64,000 nt of DNA from Hymenopellis radicata (taxonomy: Eukaryota; Basidiomycota; Agaricomycetes; Agaricales; Physalacriaceae). Numbering within the stretch: position 1 is the first letter of the stretch; every line of letters begins with the position of its first letter. A model generated the notes under the pieces. The model had not been told where the DNA came from. It did not search any database and saw only the letters and a list, made by a program, of their open reading frames with translations. The stretch covers positions 1-64,000 of the forward strand of contig JADNRX010000268.1 of assembly GCA_015501595.1 (NCBI GenBank). Reading direction: 5' to 3'. The position numbers and the translations under genes are program-made. Below, in pieces: positions 20,129 to 32,149 of this stretch.

Positions 20129-21166
20129 GGTGTTGTGCTTGACATATTGCTCGTCGAATACGTCGCTTAAATAGCAATTTCCAGAGTTGTAGGCGTTAGT
20201 AGATGAAGTGTGTACACGAACCGCAAATCAGGTGCTGACGATATCCCGGCGAATCGGTGAATGAAGAGCACTCAGCCGATTGCTCAGCAGTTATAAGTAT
20301 CAGTAGGAGCTGAACTCTGGAAAGACCTCCATCCTACGCAGATTAGTCAGTTGGCTGCTAAATCAACTTGGTGAGCGTACTGGATTGGAGCGTACTTGAA
20401 GGTTGTCGGGTTGTAACTCGTGATCAAGCGATAGGGATTTCAGGTACATTGATACGAGCAACCAAAGGATGATCAATAGCCGTCTAACCGACAGAGTCCT
20501 CGATTGTTCTCTTTGTTTGTTCAGAGGAAACCTGCCTACTTGGGATCTAATGTCAAACGCGTCAAAAAGACCCGTACGTAGTCCGAGAAGGACGAGGGGT
20601 ACTTATAGGTGCCACACGTCAATGTTACCGTGCCTGAGCAAAGACAGGAGAATGCCTTTGCTCTCCAAAAGACGTGGGTTCTGCGCCACACAGCTGGTAA
20701 AGATTTTGTCCAAGAGTCCGACTCCGCTCCGAGTGATCATGCATGCGTTACGGTGACGTAGTACGGAGCAAATTGCCGAAGTCGTGGGAAAAGGGTTGAA
20801 TACGCGCTTCTGCAGGGATCTGCCTTCTACGCTCTCTTGCTTCTGCCGGTCATCGTCGTGCTGCACGTCGAGCAGGGCATTGTTGTCGTCGTCGAACGCG
20901 GTCTCCTGAGCAGTGTGCCTTTTCTATTCATTGTACGATCCATTTGCCAACCGTCGATCGCCCACCGTGACACAGCCGTTTCGGTACAACTTGGAACGTT
21001 TGCTGGCTTGGGGATGGTTTTCAACGGTTAGGGGGACAATATTAAGGCCGACAACGGACGAAACATTGTCATTCGATTCCGTCTCGATTCCTCACCATTT
21101 GCTGGTGCTGATTTTGTACTGGGCAAAGCGCTTGCATTCATTCATTCTGTGAACGCATTTGCAATA
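20129..21166. other. Intergenic region upstream of the RhoGEF gene
   Basis: About 1 kb with only short ORFs on both strands. It should contain promoters for the MDR reductase (leftward) and the RhoGEF (rightward). No repeat or RNA was recognised. Confidence 0.45.
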
Positions 21167-23907
21167 ATGGACGCTCGTGAGTCACTTTTAATGACGCGCA
21201 TTGCTTTGTACTAATTAGATTGCATAGCGCCGCTTTCTACTGTTGCTTTTCCAACGTCCGAACCGTCTGCTCCTGCCCGACCACAGCCTCAGGCTCGTGC
21301 ACCATACCTACCTTTCCGCCGCATATCTTTGCCGACCGCGCCCCCTTCGATACACCGCGAGTCTGTAGCCAGTGTTTCCTCATTCGATTCTCTGCCAGAG
21401 GACGGATCTCCTCCGGTTCCGACCGTCATGCGCAACGTGAACGCAACCAGGAAAAGTCGACCGCTATCGATAGACGGACAGAAGAGAGGCAATAGGAGGA
21501 GCCTTAAACCAGACCTACATGAGGTCAAACGCCGCCAGATCATCCATGAATTTTACGAAACTGAGCGGACATATGTTGATGGCCTCGAACTGATATATTC
21601 CGTATGTTCCAGTTTCAAACAAGATAGTAGATTGCTAATGTTTTGTAGCATTTCTTAACGCCAATCATCGCATCTCTCGAGACACCACAACCTCTACTGG
21701 ACCGTTCCGCGCTCACCGCCATATTCTCAAACTTCATTGACATATGGAATCTACACCGATCCTTCTTTTCGTCGCTAACATCACATCTCTTTCCGACGCC
21801 CTCATCTCCCTCAAATACTGACGCACCGCTTTCACCTATCCTCCTTTCTCACTTCCCCTACCTCTCCCTATACACTCCGTTTGTAACTGCGTTCCCCTCC
21901 ATGATCTCCTCTCTTGCCGGATTTATCACGCCCGAGAACCCCAGTGGACACTACAATGCGGCTTTTGCTGCATTTGTCAAGATCCAGGAGGAAGATCCTC
22001 GATGTGGCAGCCTAAAGCTACGCGATTGGCTCTTAACGATCGTGCAACGCTGTCCCCGCTACCTCTTACTGCTCAAGGATCTCATCGACTGCACGCCATC
22101 TAACAATCCAGAGCATGGCCAGCTCCTTGCGGTGCACACCCTAGTTTCTAAAATCACTCTATCGCTCAACTCGTCGCTTCATACACATGCGCAAACCCTC
22201 TCACTCCTCGCCCTCCAGAAAGCCACCCCCAATCTTCCCTTCCAGTTAATCAGCCCTGGTCGTACACTCCTCAAGCGCGGTACCCTCCTCCAGATTGAAC
22301 GGAGTGAACCTCCCCGCGAACGCGAATTCTTACTCTTTTCTGACTGCCTCATTTGGCTGGCCAGTGAGGAATCAGAACGAGGATGGATGAACCTCAGCGG
22401 CTGGGGCAATGGGGGCGGAAGTGGCGACTCGCCTAGGAAGCGCCCTCTAATGATACGCACCCGGAGCAAGAGTGAAGCGGAGATTCCAAGTCTGGGGCTG
22501 CGGTCACGCTTTGGCGGTGGAGGGCTCAGTCCAGCGAAGAGCAGAAGTGTGATCCCACCGCCACGGCGGAAGACACCCAGTTCCGCGGGGCTGAAACGGC
22601 ATGCGAGCAGTGGGAATGCAGGAGAGGACAAATACACTTTCAAAGCTCGCGCGGGGCTCGTCGATCTGGACGTCATCGTGACACCGCCGCGCGAAGCAGG
22701 CGAGGAGAGGCGATTTGAAGTGCTCAGTCCGAACGGGAGCTTTGTTATCTTCGCGGATACTGAGGAGGAACGGGACGAGTGGTGCGAGGCCATCCGACAG
22801 GCCAAGACGCAGTTGTTGATGTCTCTGAACATCACGAATCCGAATTCGACGCTCACGAGCTCTTCGTCAACAAATCATATCAGGCTAAGTTTGCAGGCGT
22901 TACCCTTTGCGCCCGAGGAAAAGGGGAAGAAGAAAGAGAGGAGAGGGTGGGTGGAGCATTGGGTTCCAGCGATATGGATACCTGATGAGAAGGCAGAAAC
23001 GTGCATGAGGTGTGGGCGCTCCTTTGGGTGGAGAAGGCGGAGACATCATTGTCGCCTTTGTGGTCGATGTGTTTGCGCTTTGTGCTCTGAGCGGGTGAGT
23101 GAACAATGATTGACATTTCTTTCTAGATATTAATCATCTGACATGCAGACGTTCTTCATCTCTGATCCAAATACGGGGGAAGCATCGAGTAAACCGGCTC
23201 GGGCATGCAATGCATGCTATGAAACCGTGTTTCCTGTTATCGAACCTCCTGGTACTGAGGTGTATCACGACGAGGCGCCCTTTCACTCTGAAATCAACAC
23301 CAACACTCTCGGTTCACTGAGCAGTTTACCGTTCTGTATTTCCATGCCATCTCTCCCGCTCAGCTCCACTCCAGAAGCCCTAATGGCAATTGATCGTGAC
23401 AGACGGTCTGAAGACGACAACGATCGCCTTCGCGTCCGCTCGCCGCCTTCACGCCCCCGAAGCTATCACCAGATACTTGAAGATTTCCAGGATCACGAAC
23501 ATAGCCGTTTTGACCTGACTTCGCCTGTGGAGGAGGAGGGAACTACGGAGGACGAGTCTCTGACCACGACTGATGCAGCATCGTTGGCGTCCAGCAAACG
23601 ACATACGGTGAACTTGACGGAAGATCTGCCGATTCGGAAGGAGGACACCGCGAGGCGCAACAAGCGCTTTTCGTTACCGGCGGTTGCACTCCAGACGACA
23701 AGTGTAACGACGAGAAGCGGGCAGGCGGTTGGTGGCAGTGCGATGGGTAGCAAGATTCATCAGACCTCGAGATCGAAGAGGTTTTCGCTGGTGCTGGGGC
23801 ATAGAGGTAGCCATGTTCATGGTAGCGGATATGGGTCCAAGAGTGATCTTCTCCAGAGGGTAGAAGGTGGGAACGAGCTTGCGCAGGGTGCGGCGGCGGG
23901 AAGCTGA
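21167..23907 (+). CDS. Rho guanine nucleotide exchange factor with DH, PH and FYVE domains
   Basis: Predicted protein of 865 residues from exons 21167-21176, 21219-21601, 21649-23094 and 23149-23907. The first exon encodes only three residues and is supported by an exact GT-AG junction. Residues ~100-320 form the DH (RhoGEF) domain: RRQIIHEFYETERTYVDGL, and later RDWLLTIVQRCPRYLLLLKD. A PH-like region (~333-520) has a long basic, Ser-rich insertion. The FYVE finger starts at about 574: WIPDEKAETCMRCG, then RRRRHHCRLCG and VCALC, completed across the last intron by CNACYE. It has the WxxD, R+HHC+xCG and paired-Cys signatures. FYVE fingers bind PtdIns3P on endosomes, so it should activate a Rho/Cdc42 GTPase at endosomal membranes, like metazoan FGD proteins. 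The GTPase target is unknown. Confidence 0.9.
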
Positions 23908-25348
23908 GTGAACTTTTGGGCAAGAAGACAGGTGTTGGTGTTGGTGGGTAGGGTAGGATTTTATTATTTAGGTGTCACTTATTGTCAGCGTGGTGGACAT
24001 ACTTAACTTATACTGTACATATATATTCCCCTTATTCAGTAGTATTAGCACGTCGTTTACGTCTTTATGACCCACAGCAATTTAACTGAAATCCACCAAC
24101 ATCAAGAGGCGTGAGAATTTACACTGGCTCTTTTTTGTCCGTTCCGCTCATCAAGAATGTTCTCAAGCTGAGCACCGTACATCACGCAACACCTCTTTCT
24201 CCGTGATACTAAACTGCTTGAATGCTTGCTTGTCGATCGACTCTGTGGACAGCTTTCACAGGTGTGTGATTTCTACAGGTACGCGGCGCTTTGCTTTCTC
24301 CGAAGGTATTCATCGTTCGTTTGATTGCATTAATTTACAGGATCTCATCATCGTCGGGCTCCTCGGACGCAAATCAACTTACCCGAATTCGCACCAAGTC
24401 GTCATAGTCTCGAAGGTTTTTCCCGCTAGCCACTCAACAACGTGGCGTATATACTCTCGGCGCATCATTTCTGATGATGTTGATGGAATGCTTTCGTACC
24501 CGGTGGGCGACATTGAAGACGGTTAGAATGACTTCTTCGCTTGACAAGTATCTTGCTTCGACTCTATCCAACCTGTCACGCCAGCAGTAAGTAGTGATGT
24601 TGTTCGGCGGTGTAACCACGTGGATTTACCGCATAGCGATTACTATCGCCTTCGCGCTCAATGTCACTACTTGCATTGAGCGCATCTACTAGTGAGACGC
24701 CATCATCCTGATGGTTGTGTTACCGGTTCGAAGTCCTATACTGATGCCGACGGTCCGGGTTAAGGCTGAGAGTGGCGATCGAGTATGTTTTGGGTCTGTG
24801 CGCTGAGGTAGGTTCACGCAAGCATTGGCTGGTCTACATGAGCTTACAGTCCTGACCACAGAATATAGTAACGAATGCACTCCGGAATGTCATGATCCGT
24901 GGCCGTTAAACGTGCGCCCATGATTGTAATCTACATCGGCAGTGGATGCCAGTGACGGGTACTCACATTGACGCTGCGTGGCAACGAATGACCTGCCCTG
25001 CATTCAGTTTGACGGCCCGACGCGCTGGATGTCCAATAGCACTGTTCCACATCAAATCTCTCTCAAACACTGTCAGTGCAACTCCTTGAAGCAGTATGCA
25101 CTACATCTTACGATACTTCGCCTCAGCGTATAAAACTTGGTAGCTTTGGGCCTTGTCATATCATCACTCGCTTTTTTCTTTCTTCCCAAACCCAGCCTTT
25201 CTTCGTTCTTCCTTGGGCCCGGTTGCCTTTTTGACACCCCTTCTTTAACTTCTTCACCATCCTTTGAACTTTTCAAGACGTGCGCTTTCGATTCTATTAT
25301 CTCCTGGACTTGACTGACTCTATTGCAGCAACCTTCAAGAATACTATC
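23908..25348. other. Gene-poor interval of 1.4 kb
   Basis: Only short, mutually inconsistent ORFs are present. A minus-strand chain starting near 24920 (MGARLTATDHDIPECIRYYI) can be spliced for two exons but soon hits stops, so no gene is called. A GGTTCGAAGTCC string at 24725 resembles a tRNA T-loop, but no cloverleaf surrounds it. Confidence 0.4.
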
Positions 25349-26165
25349 ATGTTCTCCAAGATCGCTCTCGTATCTCTGGCTCTCTTGGTCAGCGGTGTCA
25401 TGTCCAGCCCAATTGGACAGTCATCAGCCTTGGGTATGTTCTTCATACTTTCCGGATGCTTGAAGCTCACTCCCCTCGATTAGCTGCCCGTGGCGGTCCC
25501 GTTTCTTTCGACCACTGGGGTGGCTTCGACTCCCTGGACAACTTTGACAACTTCTACGGCGTGGACAACTTTGCCCACTTCGACTTTGAGCAAGTCGTTG
25601 TCCAGGAGACGTCCGTCGTCTGCCACGCGCAGGCCATTGAGATCATCCAGCAGCGCTTGGTTGTGCTCCAGGAGATGGCGAAGCGGTACAGCAATTCTGC
25701 TTAACGATCCAAGTTCTTCTTGTCTGACTATTTTTCAGTATCATCACTGAGCAGATCTGTGAGGTTGAGACGCAGACCGTTGTGTATGTGCCTCTTCTCT
25801 TCTCAAACATAACAGAATTCTTATTGTTCCATGTACTAGGTTCGAACAATTCCACGCGAGCCTTGGCTCGTTCAGCCACGATCTGAGACGCGACTCTGGC
25901 CATCAGGTTGGCTATGACTCCAGCATCACTGGCCACTACGGCGACCTCTTCGGAGACGACGGATCCCTGTCTGTGGTACGTTCACATTTGTGATTATTCC
26001 ATCAACCACATCGCTCATTCTTTTCAGCATGATCTCGGATTCTCGGGCAGTGATGTCGGCCAAAACACCGTTGTCGTTGGTGGAGGCAACTGGAACGACG
26101 CCACTTCGCCGGCCTCCGTTGACAATGCCTTCTTCACGGCCAAGGGTGCCCACCCTGGCTTGTAA
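25349..26165 (+). CDS. Small secreted protein of unknown function, Asp/Phe/Asn-rich
   Basis: Predicted protein of 201 residues from five exons: 25349-25433, 25484-25685, 25739-25783, 25840-25975 and 26028-26165. The N-terminus MFSKIALVSLALLVSGVMSS is a typical signal peptide. The mature part begins with a low-complexity FDSLDNFDNFYGVDNFAHFD stretch. It continues with a helical block (CHAQAIEIIQQRLVVLQEMA, ITEQICEVETQTVVFEQFHA) and ends in a Gly/Ser/Asn-rich tail (GSDVGQNTVVVGG). Two cysteines remain after cleavage. I recognise no catalytic domain; similar secreted proteins seem to be present in other Agaricomycetes, but this is recollection of the pattern only. Confidence 0.75.
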
Positions 26166-26604
26166 ATAAGTGCCTCTGGAGAATTTAGTGGGTGGTACTC
26201 GCTAGAAAAGTTGCGTCTCGGTTTGATATCTACGGTAGTCACTCTTTAATGGTTTTCTTGATCTGTTTTCGTGTTATTTAATTTTATACCTTCGTTTCTT
26301 CGGACCCCAACTGCACCGAACCGCGGCCAACCGTTGGTGAAGCAGAAAATAAACACGACGGTAAGCCCACACACCATCACACCCCCCTCCTCCCCTCCCC
26401 CCTGAAATGGAACCATTCCGCTGATGAAATACAGCTTACCGCAGTATCACCCCCATAGCGTTCGCTAGACGTCCCCGTGTGCCGCCTGGACATCGGCTGA
26501 GAAGACGCGCCACATTGCACTCCAGGACCGCATGATATGACGACTAACGCGTCTTCCTGGAAACCTGCTTAAAGCCCCTGGTCACTTTTACAGCGCTACT
26601 GTGT
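26166..26604. other. Intergenic region between converging genes
   Basis: Short 3' flanks with C-rich tracts (ACACCCCCCTCCTCCCCTCC near 26380). No gene seen. Confidence 0.5.
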
Positions 26605-29600
26605 CTACTTACTACTATGGAAGGAATTGACATATTTAGTCTTGGTATACAGGGGAGGAAGGTTGTAGGAGATGAGACGGTGGCCACAGAGGAGCATCCA
26701 CACACAAGCGTCCACCCTGTTATCCTCTTCCGTCACCGTCATTGTAAACCTGTCAGAGTCGATACCTAGTCCAGTTTGAGCATAGATGTTCGCGGAACCC
26801 TCTGCGACAACTTTCTGGTATCTCCTGACTTGACGAATTGCATTTCGAAAGCGCGTGTCAACCCGTTCAATCTTCCATTCTCTGTGCACCGTGTCCCAGA
26901 ACACGACCATAAGATCCATCCACTTCACCTGATTCATCGTTCGCTTCGACTCCCAGTGAATCGGGCGATGATGTGTTTCATTGATCGGAACAGGCTCGTT
27001 CTCCTTGGTCCACCAATGTTCAATTGGCGGTAACTCGATTGTCTTGACATGCTGAATGAACTTTTGTAGCTGGAGATCACTGGGCTGGTTGGCCGTTCGA
27101 CCCATGGTGCCTTCGTAGACATACTGGGCAGAGGCTACCTTTAGCTCCTTGATGCGAGCACCGGGCTGGGGGGAGAAACAGTCGAGATAGAGAGGCCGCG
27201 CGCTTAGATTTGAGGGTGGACGATTGGAAACAACGCCGGTTGACTCCTCCACACCTAAAGGCATCGAAGGAAGAAACTCTTCAACCTGCGACGGTGCACT
27301 GCCATCTTCAACGTTGTGAATGTTGAAGTCGCCGTCAATATCCAGGAATTGGACATGCTCCGGCACTTCATCGTAGCCATTGTCATCGTAACTGTGGTCC
27401 GGGGCACAATCCGGAGAAGATATCCAGTCCTCAGGCTCCTGCCCATATGGCCACTCCCCTTCTGCAAAGCTATAAGCTTCAGATGGTTCTGACTCGGAGA
27501 GGTTGATATCGTATGTTCCAAATCCTAGCCCTTCATCCAAGACATCATCTTCGAGTTCCTGCTGGGCGCCGGGAATTGGGACTTTGGGGTCTTTTATGGC
27601 AGCAGGCTCAACATCATCCGGCTTTCTGGTGTATGAGATGAACTTCAACTCGTCAACTTCACGGATATATCCATGGGATGCTCCGCTGACATTGAGCATA
27701 ACAAGAACGACTTGTTGAAACGCAATCTCAGGCATCGTACGGAGCGAGCGTATGTCTAGAGATCGGTAGAAGTTGGCAAGATCCCGCATGAAAGACGCCA
27801 TGTCTCCGGGTCGAACTGCATAAACGGAATGCAACCGTTTCTTGATGATGTCCTGCAACTGGAAGGTGGCGGTCAACTCATACTCGTTCGGCATGCAGAA
27901 GTGGAACCTTACACATTTGAGAGCAAGTTGGCTTGCCGCTACTAATCCAGGCCGTGGGGAAGTATCCGATGTCTTGTTTCTCCATGGCGTGTCCATATTA
28001 TTGACGGTAAATAAGCCGAGGCCACACAGGAGGTGACCAATGGCCCCGGTGAGTGCTCCCCAGGTTGGTACGACCAGAGAAGAGCGGAATTGAGGAAGAA
28101 AGTCATCTACCGGAGCAGGTTCACGAGAGATCGACGAATAGGCGAGGGGTTCGGGGGTATCGTGCAGAACCATGCTCATTGGGGAGAGTTTGGGAAAGGT
28201 GGCGATACGAACAATACTTGTTCGATCAATGAAACGACTATGGAGGATGACGAGCGCAATCAGCTGATGGTTCTGGTCTCCGAGCTTGAGATCAAGCCTA
28301 TTGTTTAGGATATGCGTTAATGAGGTTGTCGGAGGTAATGTGGATGCCTTCTGGAGGATAGTCTGAAGCAAGTCGCGCCGCAAATACCCCTCACGTTGTT
28401 TGGGTAGATACGAAACGTCGTCGCAGTGGCAGTAACTGCCGGCCATTTCTTCTATCTCTTTCATGCGATTGAGAACAGCCGGCCTATCATTCTGGGAATA
28501 TGCCTCGAACGCGCAGACTTGAGCCTCTTGTTTACTGATGAAGAAGGCATCTCGGAAATCAATGTGATGTGAGAGGTTATGGAAGTGAACGCCTCTAGAG
28601 ACATTCATGCTTTCATTTGCAGCGGGAAATTGGCTGAAATTGATAATGCGAGTGACGACGTCAGAATCATGAAGGGGCCGCATTACGTTAACAGCAAGCC
28701 ATTCCGAAATATCGTTCTCGGTGATTTGGCGCTGGACTTCTGGGGATAAGAGACGCGCACGCCATAGGTCGTTTGCGGGCTGGTCGGGGAAGTGAAAAGT
28801 GACCGTGATATCATGAGAACTATATGTTTTCACATAATCCTGGCAAAAATAAAGTTAGCATGACAAGGAGTGTCGAAGGGAGGCCTCATACAAGTATGTC
28901 GGTAATAGACTCCGCAAGACCCCTACTTTTATCAACGATAGGAGCCGCGGCAGTAATATAGTTGGCCAGTGACTTGACGAATATCTTGAGTGACCGGACA
29001 AGGCGTTCCGTGAGCTCATCAACGGCAGTCGTATCGTTCAAGGGACATAGATGGGAAAGGTCAACCCGCCATATATGCGAGCGGTTATGTGAGAGGCTTG
29101 AATATTTCGAATGACCAATCGCCAACTGTCCGAAAGTAGAAGCAAAATCCCCCTCCGCCAGAACATCATGAAACTGTTCAAGCATAGTCCGAATGCATAG
29201 GATAGCATCAGAATCAAAATGACACAACAGAAGTAGTTTCCCAAACACTGCTATCGCATTTTCAATGTGTGCTATAAAGAGAGAACGATCAACAAGAAGG
29301 ATTCTGGGAGTTTTCGAGTTGCGGCAGGATTCGAGGATTGCGCGGAAATCAGTTGCAAACTTGAACTGCACGGTAAATCAGCTCAGGGACAAGATACCAA
29401 GAAGACGGAGGCTCACTTCTCGTGACGGCGCTTCTCCATTGTCATCAAACTGAGTGGTAAAGACGGGGGTCGGGTTACCACTTAGCCCAACAGGGCTTGG
29501 TAGCGCAACAAGACGGAGACTATGAAAAAACCGGGCTCGAGAAGCCGGCGGCTCTTCTGACGAAGTGTCAGGAATGTCGTCTCGCTCTCGTTTCAACCGA

Positions 29601-30100
29601 CTAGTCGTCGCAACAGGTGCCGCGGATTCTGCAAACGACACCTGTGTAACCTTGCCGGAAACTGCAATATGCACAGGTGCAGACACAGAGGCCCTTGCCA
29701 AAATTTGTCGGAGTTTTGTCCAATTAGACAATGGGGTGTCTACTCCCTTCAAAGGAAAGGGATCACTATTTGCAGGAACGGTGAGGCGCCTGGCATGATA
29801 AAAGTGACCGAAGTCGGGGAACCGGCGCCAGTGACATGATGTACCGAGCGAGCACATCGTCTTGTGGCCATCGTCGACCATCTCGAGGAAGGCCTCAAGC
29901 GTCAACATGGTAACGTCTTGGATGACTACGGTGTGCTGGGGATATTGGTGTTTTTGGTTTGCAGCATGATGGACATATGTTATCGAGAGGACGAGCATGG
30001 CGATGAGATTCCAATGTGATTCTGAATGACGACCGGCGGTCCTCGTTGTGAGAGCACAATGGGTGAACAAGTCAGGTGTTGCTCGGCAACTTCCGATCAT
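26605..30100 (-). CDS. Large uncharacterised protein, about 1130 residues
   Basis: Three exons (30100-29417, 29365-28893/2 and 28839-26605) join in phase to about 1130 codons. The start is the ATG at 30100; upstream in-frame codons lack ATG. No familiar domain, signal peptide or P-loop was found. The protein looks globular and mixed alpha/beta for most of its length, with an acidic, Asp/Glu/Tyr-rich segment in the C-terminal third (DEGLGFGTYDINLSESEPSE and DNGYDEVPEHVQFLDIDGDF). A conserved-looking tail reads HWESKRTMNQVKWMDLMVVF. The long uninterrupted frame argues for a real gene. It diverges from the first AAA-ATPase-like gene across about 200 bases. That promoter and the first ~100 bases of this gene are duplicated at about 32150-32290. 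Confidence 0.7.
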
Positions 30101-32110
30101 TCTCTCTTGGCATTTAACCACCAACAACGACAAGCGTCGTCGTCGTTTCTCGCCTAGTGGACGCCGCTCCCCAACGAAAGCCTCAGCAAGCTCATTACTC
30201 TAGCACATCTCCATCCCTAAATCCGAACCCAGCCTCTCCCACGTTGACCCAGCCACTGCATCGTCCATCCTTTGCATAGGATTCCTAACTCTAGCTTCGC
30301 ACAATGTCTGGTACCGAGTCCTGTGCCAAAGACGACGAGGAAATGTCATTTGTCGTGTCGTCCGGTTCTGGTGCGCCTTCCGCATCGTCTCATTTCGTCG
30401 CTCATGTATGCGTCTTTAAAGAGTCCGATTCACAGTCAGAAAAGCGCTCTTTTGGGTCCTCTGTGCCTACGACTCCCACGAGCTGTACCACGTTTTCTGC
30501 CAGGTCGTCTCTCTCCGGCTCTAGCAAGTCATCTCCTGCCGGTTGGCAGTCTCCGCCAAGACCATCAACGCCCGGTGATACGCAGGAAGCTGCAACCAGC
30601 GATGAAAATGTATGCCCTAAGATCATCTTTCTTTCTAGAGTTGACCGAATTCAGGACAAGCACCCTGCCTGTCTTTGCCGACTCGAATCTACCGTCAGGA
30701 TGATTAAGGATTGCCACGCCGGAGCTGTACGTCTCGTAGTTCTGGCGTCAAGTGGAGTGAACTAAATTCCCCTTGTAGATGATTCCCACCACATCGCACT
30801 CATCATTTCTGATAACTTTGTCTACCCCGGATATCGTCTGGATTGACAAGAGCTTTGCCATACCAGCCCTATTATACCTCGACTACCCGAACAAGAAGCT
30901 TCCCATTGTTCGGCGGCCGTCGGGGTTCGGGAAGACGTCCATCATCTCCATGTTTGACCACTTCCTCAGCGTTCACGAAGACTCGCAGAGAGATTCCAGT
31001 ACATTGTTCACGGCCACGTGCATAGCTGACGTCTTCTCAACCGACTCCCCTCGCTCCATGTTGGCCAAGTTGGACTTCCAAAACCACCTTTTCCTTGAAA
31101 TAGATCTTGACGGATTGGAGGTTACATCGGAGGAGGCGTTCAAGACCTCTTTGTTAAATCGCATAGCGCGATGTATGATGTGGTTCATGGGCCGTTATGA
31201 GTGGCTCCTCGATGCCGACGGCTCCAAGGCGTTCTTGGCTGATGAGGATCATATCAGTATCGCTGATACAATCATTGTGAGTTGCTGCCGAAAACTTATC
31301 CTGCGCCTGCTGCTCACGTACATCTGTTCCAGGAACTCCTCGCCAATACCAATTGGAAAGTCTTCGTCTGTATCGACAACTATGACTACCCTCAGCGAGC
31401 GTCTAAGAAGAATTTGGATATTCTGAAATGGCTTCAGTACTACGTAGTTTCCCATTTAGGATCGCTGATGACCCTTGGGTTCGTTACCCATGGTATCATT
31501 CTCGGCATCCAGGAGACCAAAATCACTTACAACCCCTACATTCCCGATATCTGGGAGCCTGTCGCCGAAGATCTCTCTGATTATCCTGACTTCGCGACTG
31601 CTTTCGGATTAACAATCTCGGAAATCCGGCAATTGGGTACCGTGTTCAGTCGTCCCGGATTCGAGAAGGAGGTATCTTCGCGTTTGAAATCTCAATGCTT
31701 CCCAGCAGATTCTGGGAAACCGGTTTACTGCACGCGAGATGTAATACAGCTGTTAAGCGGTCATCTACCAGAACGAGTGACCCCGTACGCCGGGGTATTA
31801 AACATATGGTGATAGTTCACAACAGTAGTGTCTTTAATTTGTCTCTTTCCAATACTCAATACAAGGCGAAATTTTTCCAAGAACTATTCTGAGCCATGCT
31901 CCAATTGATCGCTTGTTAGATGATGGTTCAGATGAAGAAACAACTACCGCACCATCGAGCTCGAACGAAAGTAACTGCCATTGTTTCAATCCCTTGCAGG
32001 CTGATCTAATGGTATCGCGTACGAGAAGCAGGACGGACAGAGCACCAACCATTGCCTCGGTGGCGTGTGAAATTGAATTAAAAGGTTGATCCGGAAACAG
32101 TAAGTAGCAT
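30055..32110. repeat. Tandem repeat unit 1 of the AAA-ATPase-like pair
   Basis: The unit runs from the 5' end of the large minus-strand gene through the whole ATPase-like gene to a point about 300 bases past its stop. It is followed by a second unit at about 32150-34320. The copies keep the string CGTTTCTCGCCTAGTGGACG near their left ends. They part at GGAAACAGTAAG (32097-32108) against GGAAACAGTAATC on the right. Confidence 0.85.
30304..31812 (+). CDS. AAA-ATPase-like protein, copy 1
   Basis: Exons 30304-30729, 30779-31276 and 31333-31812 join in phase to 467 residues. A Ser/Pro-rich N-terminus of about 120 residues is followed by the AAA-ATPase-like region. TPDIVWIDKSFAIPALLYLD is the characteristic Asp-Lys-Ser/Thr entry strand, RRPSGFGKTSIISMFDHFL is the P-loop (GxGKT-type), and WKVFVCIDNYDYPQ is the Walker-B-like strand. 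These proteins (the PF09820-like group) are numerous and variable in Agaricomycetes; their role is unknown. Both copies keep an open segment of about 70 codons just after the TGA (31870-32090), ending SRTRSRTDRAPTIASVACEI. It may be a further exon whose splice I could not place. Confidence 0.75.
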
Positions 32111-32149
32111 TGGAGACGTCGTGTTCGAACACAACAGTACACTCAAGGT

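Noticed and set aside
24715..24745. GGTTCGAAGTCC string resembling a tRNA T-loop
   Set aside because: No pairing acceptor, D or anticodon arm could be found around it on either strand.
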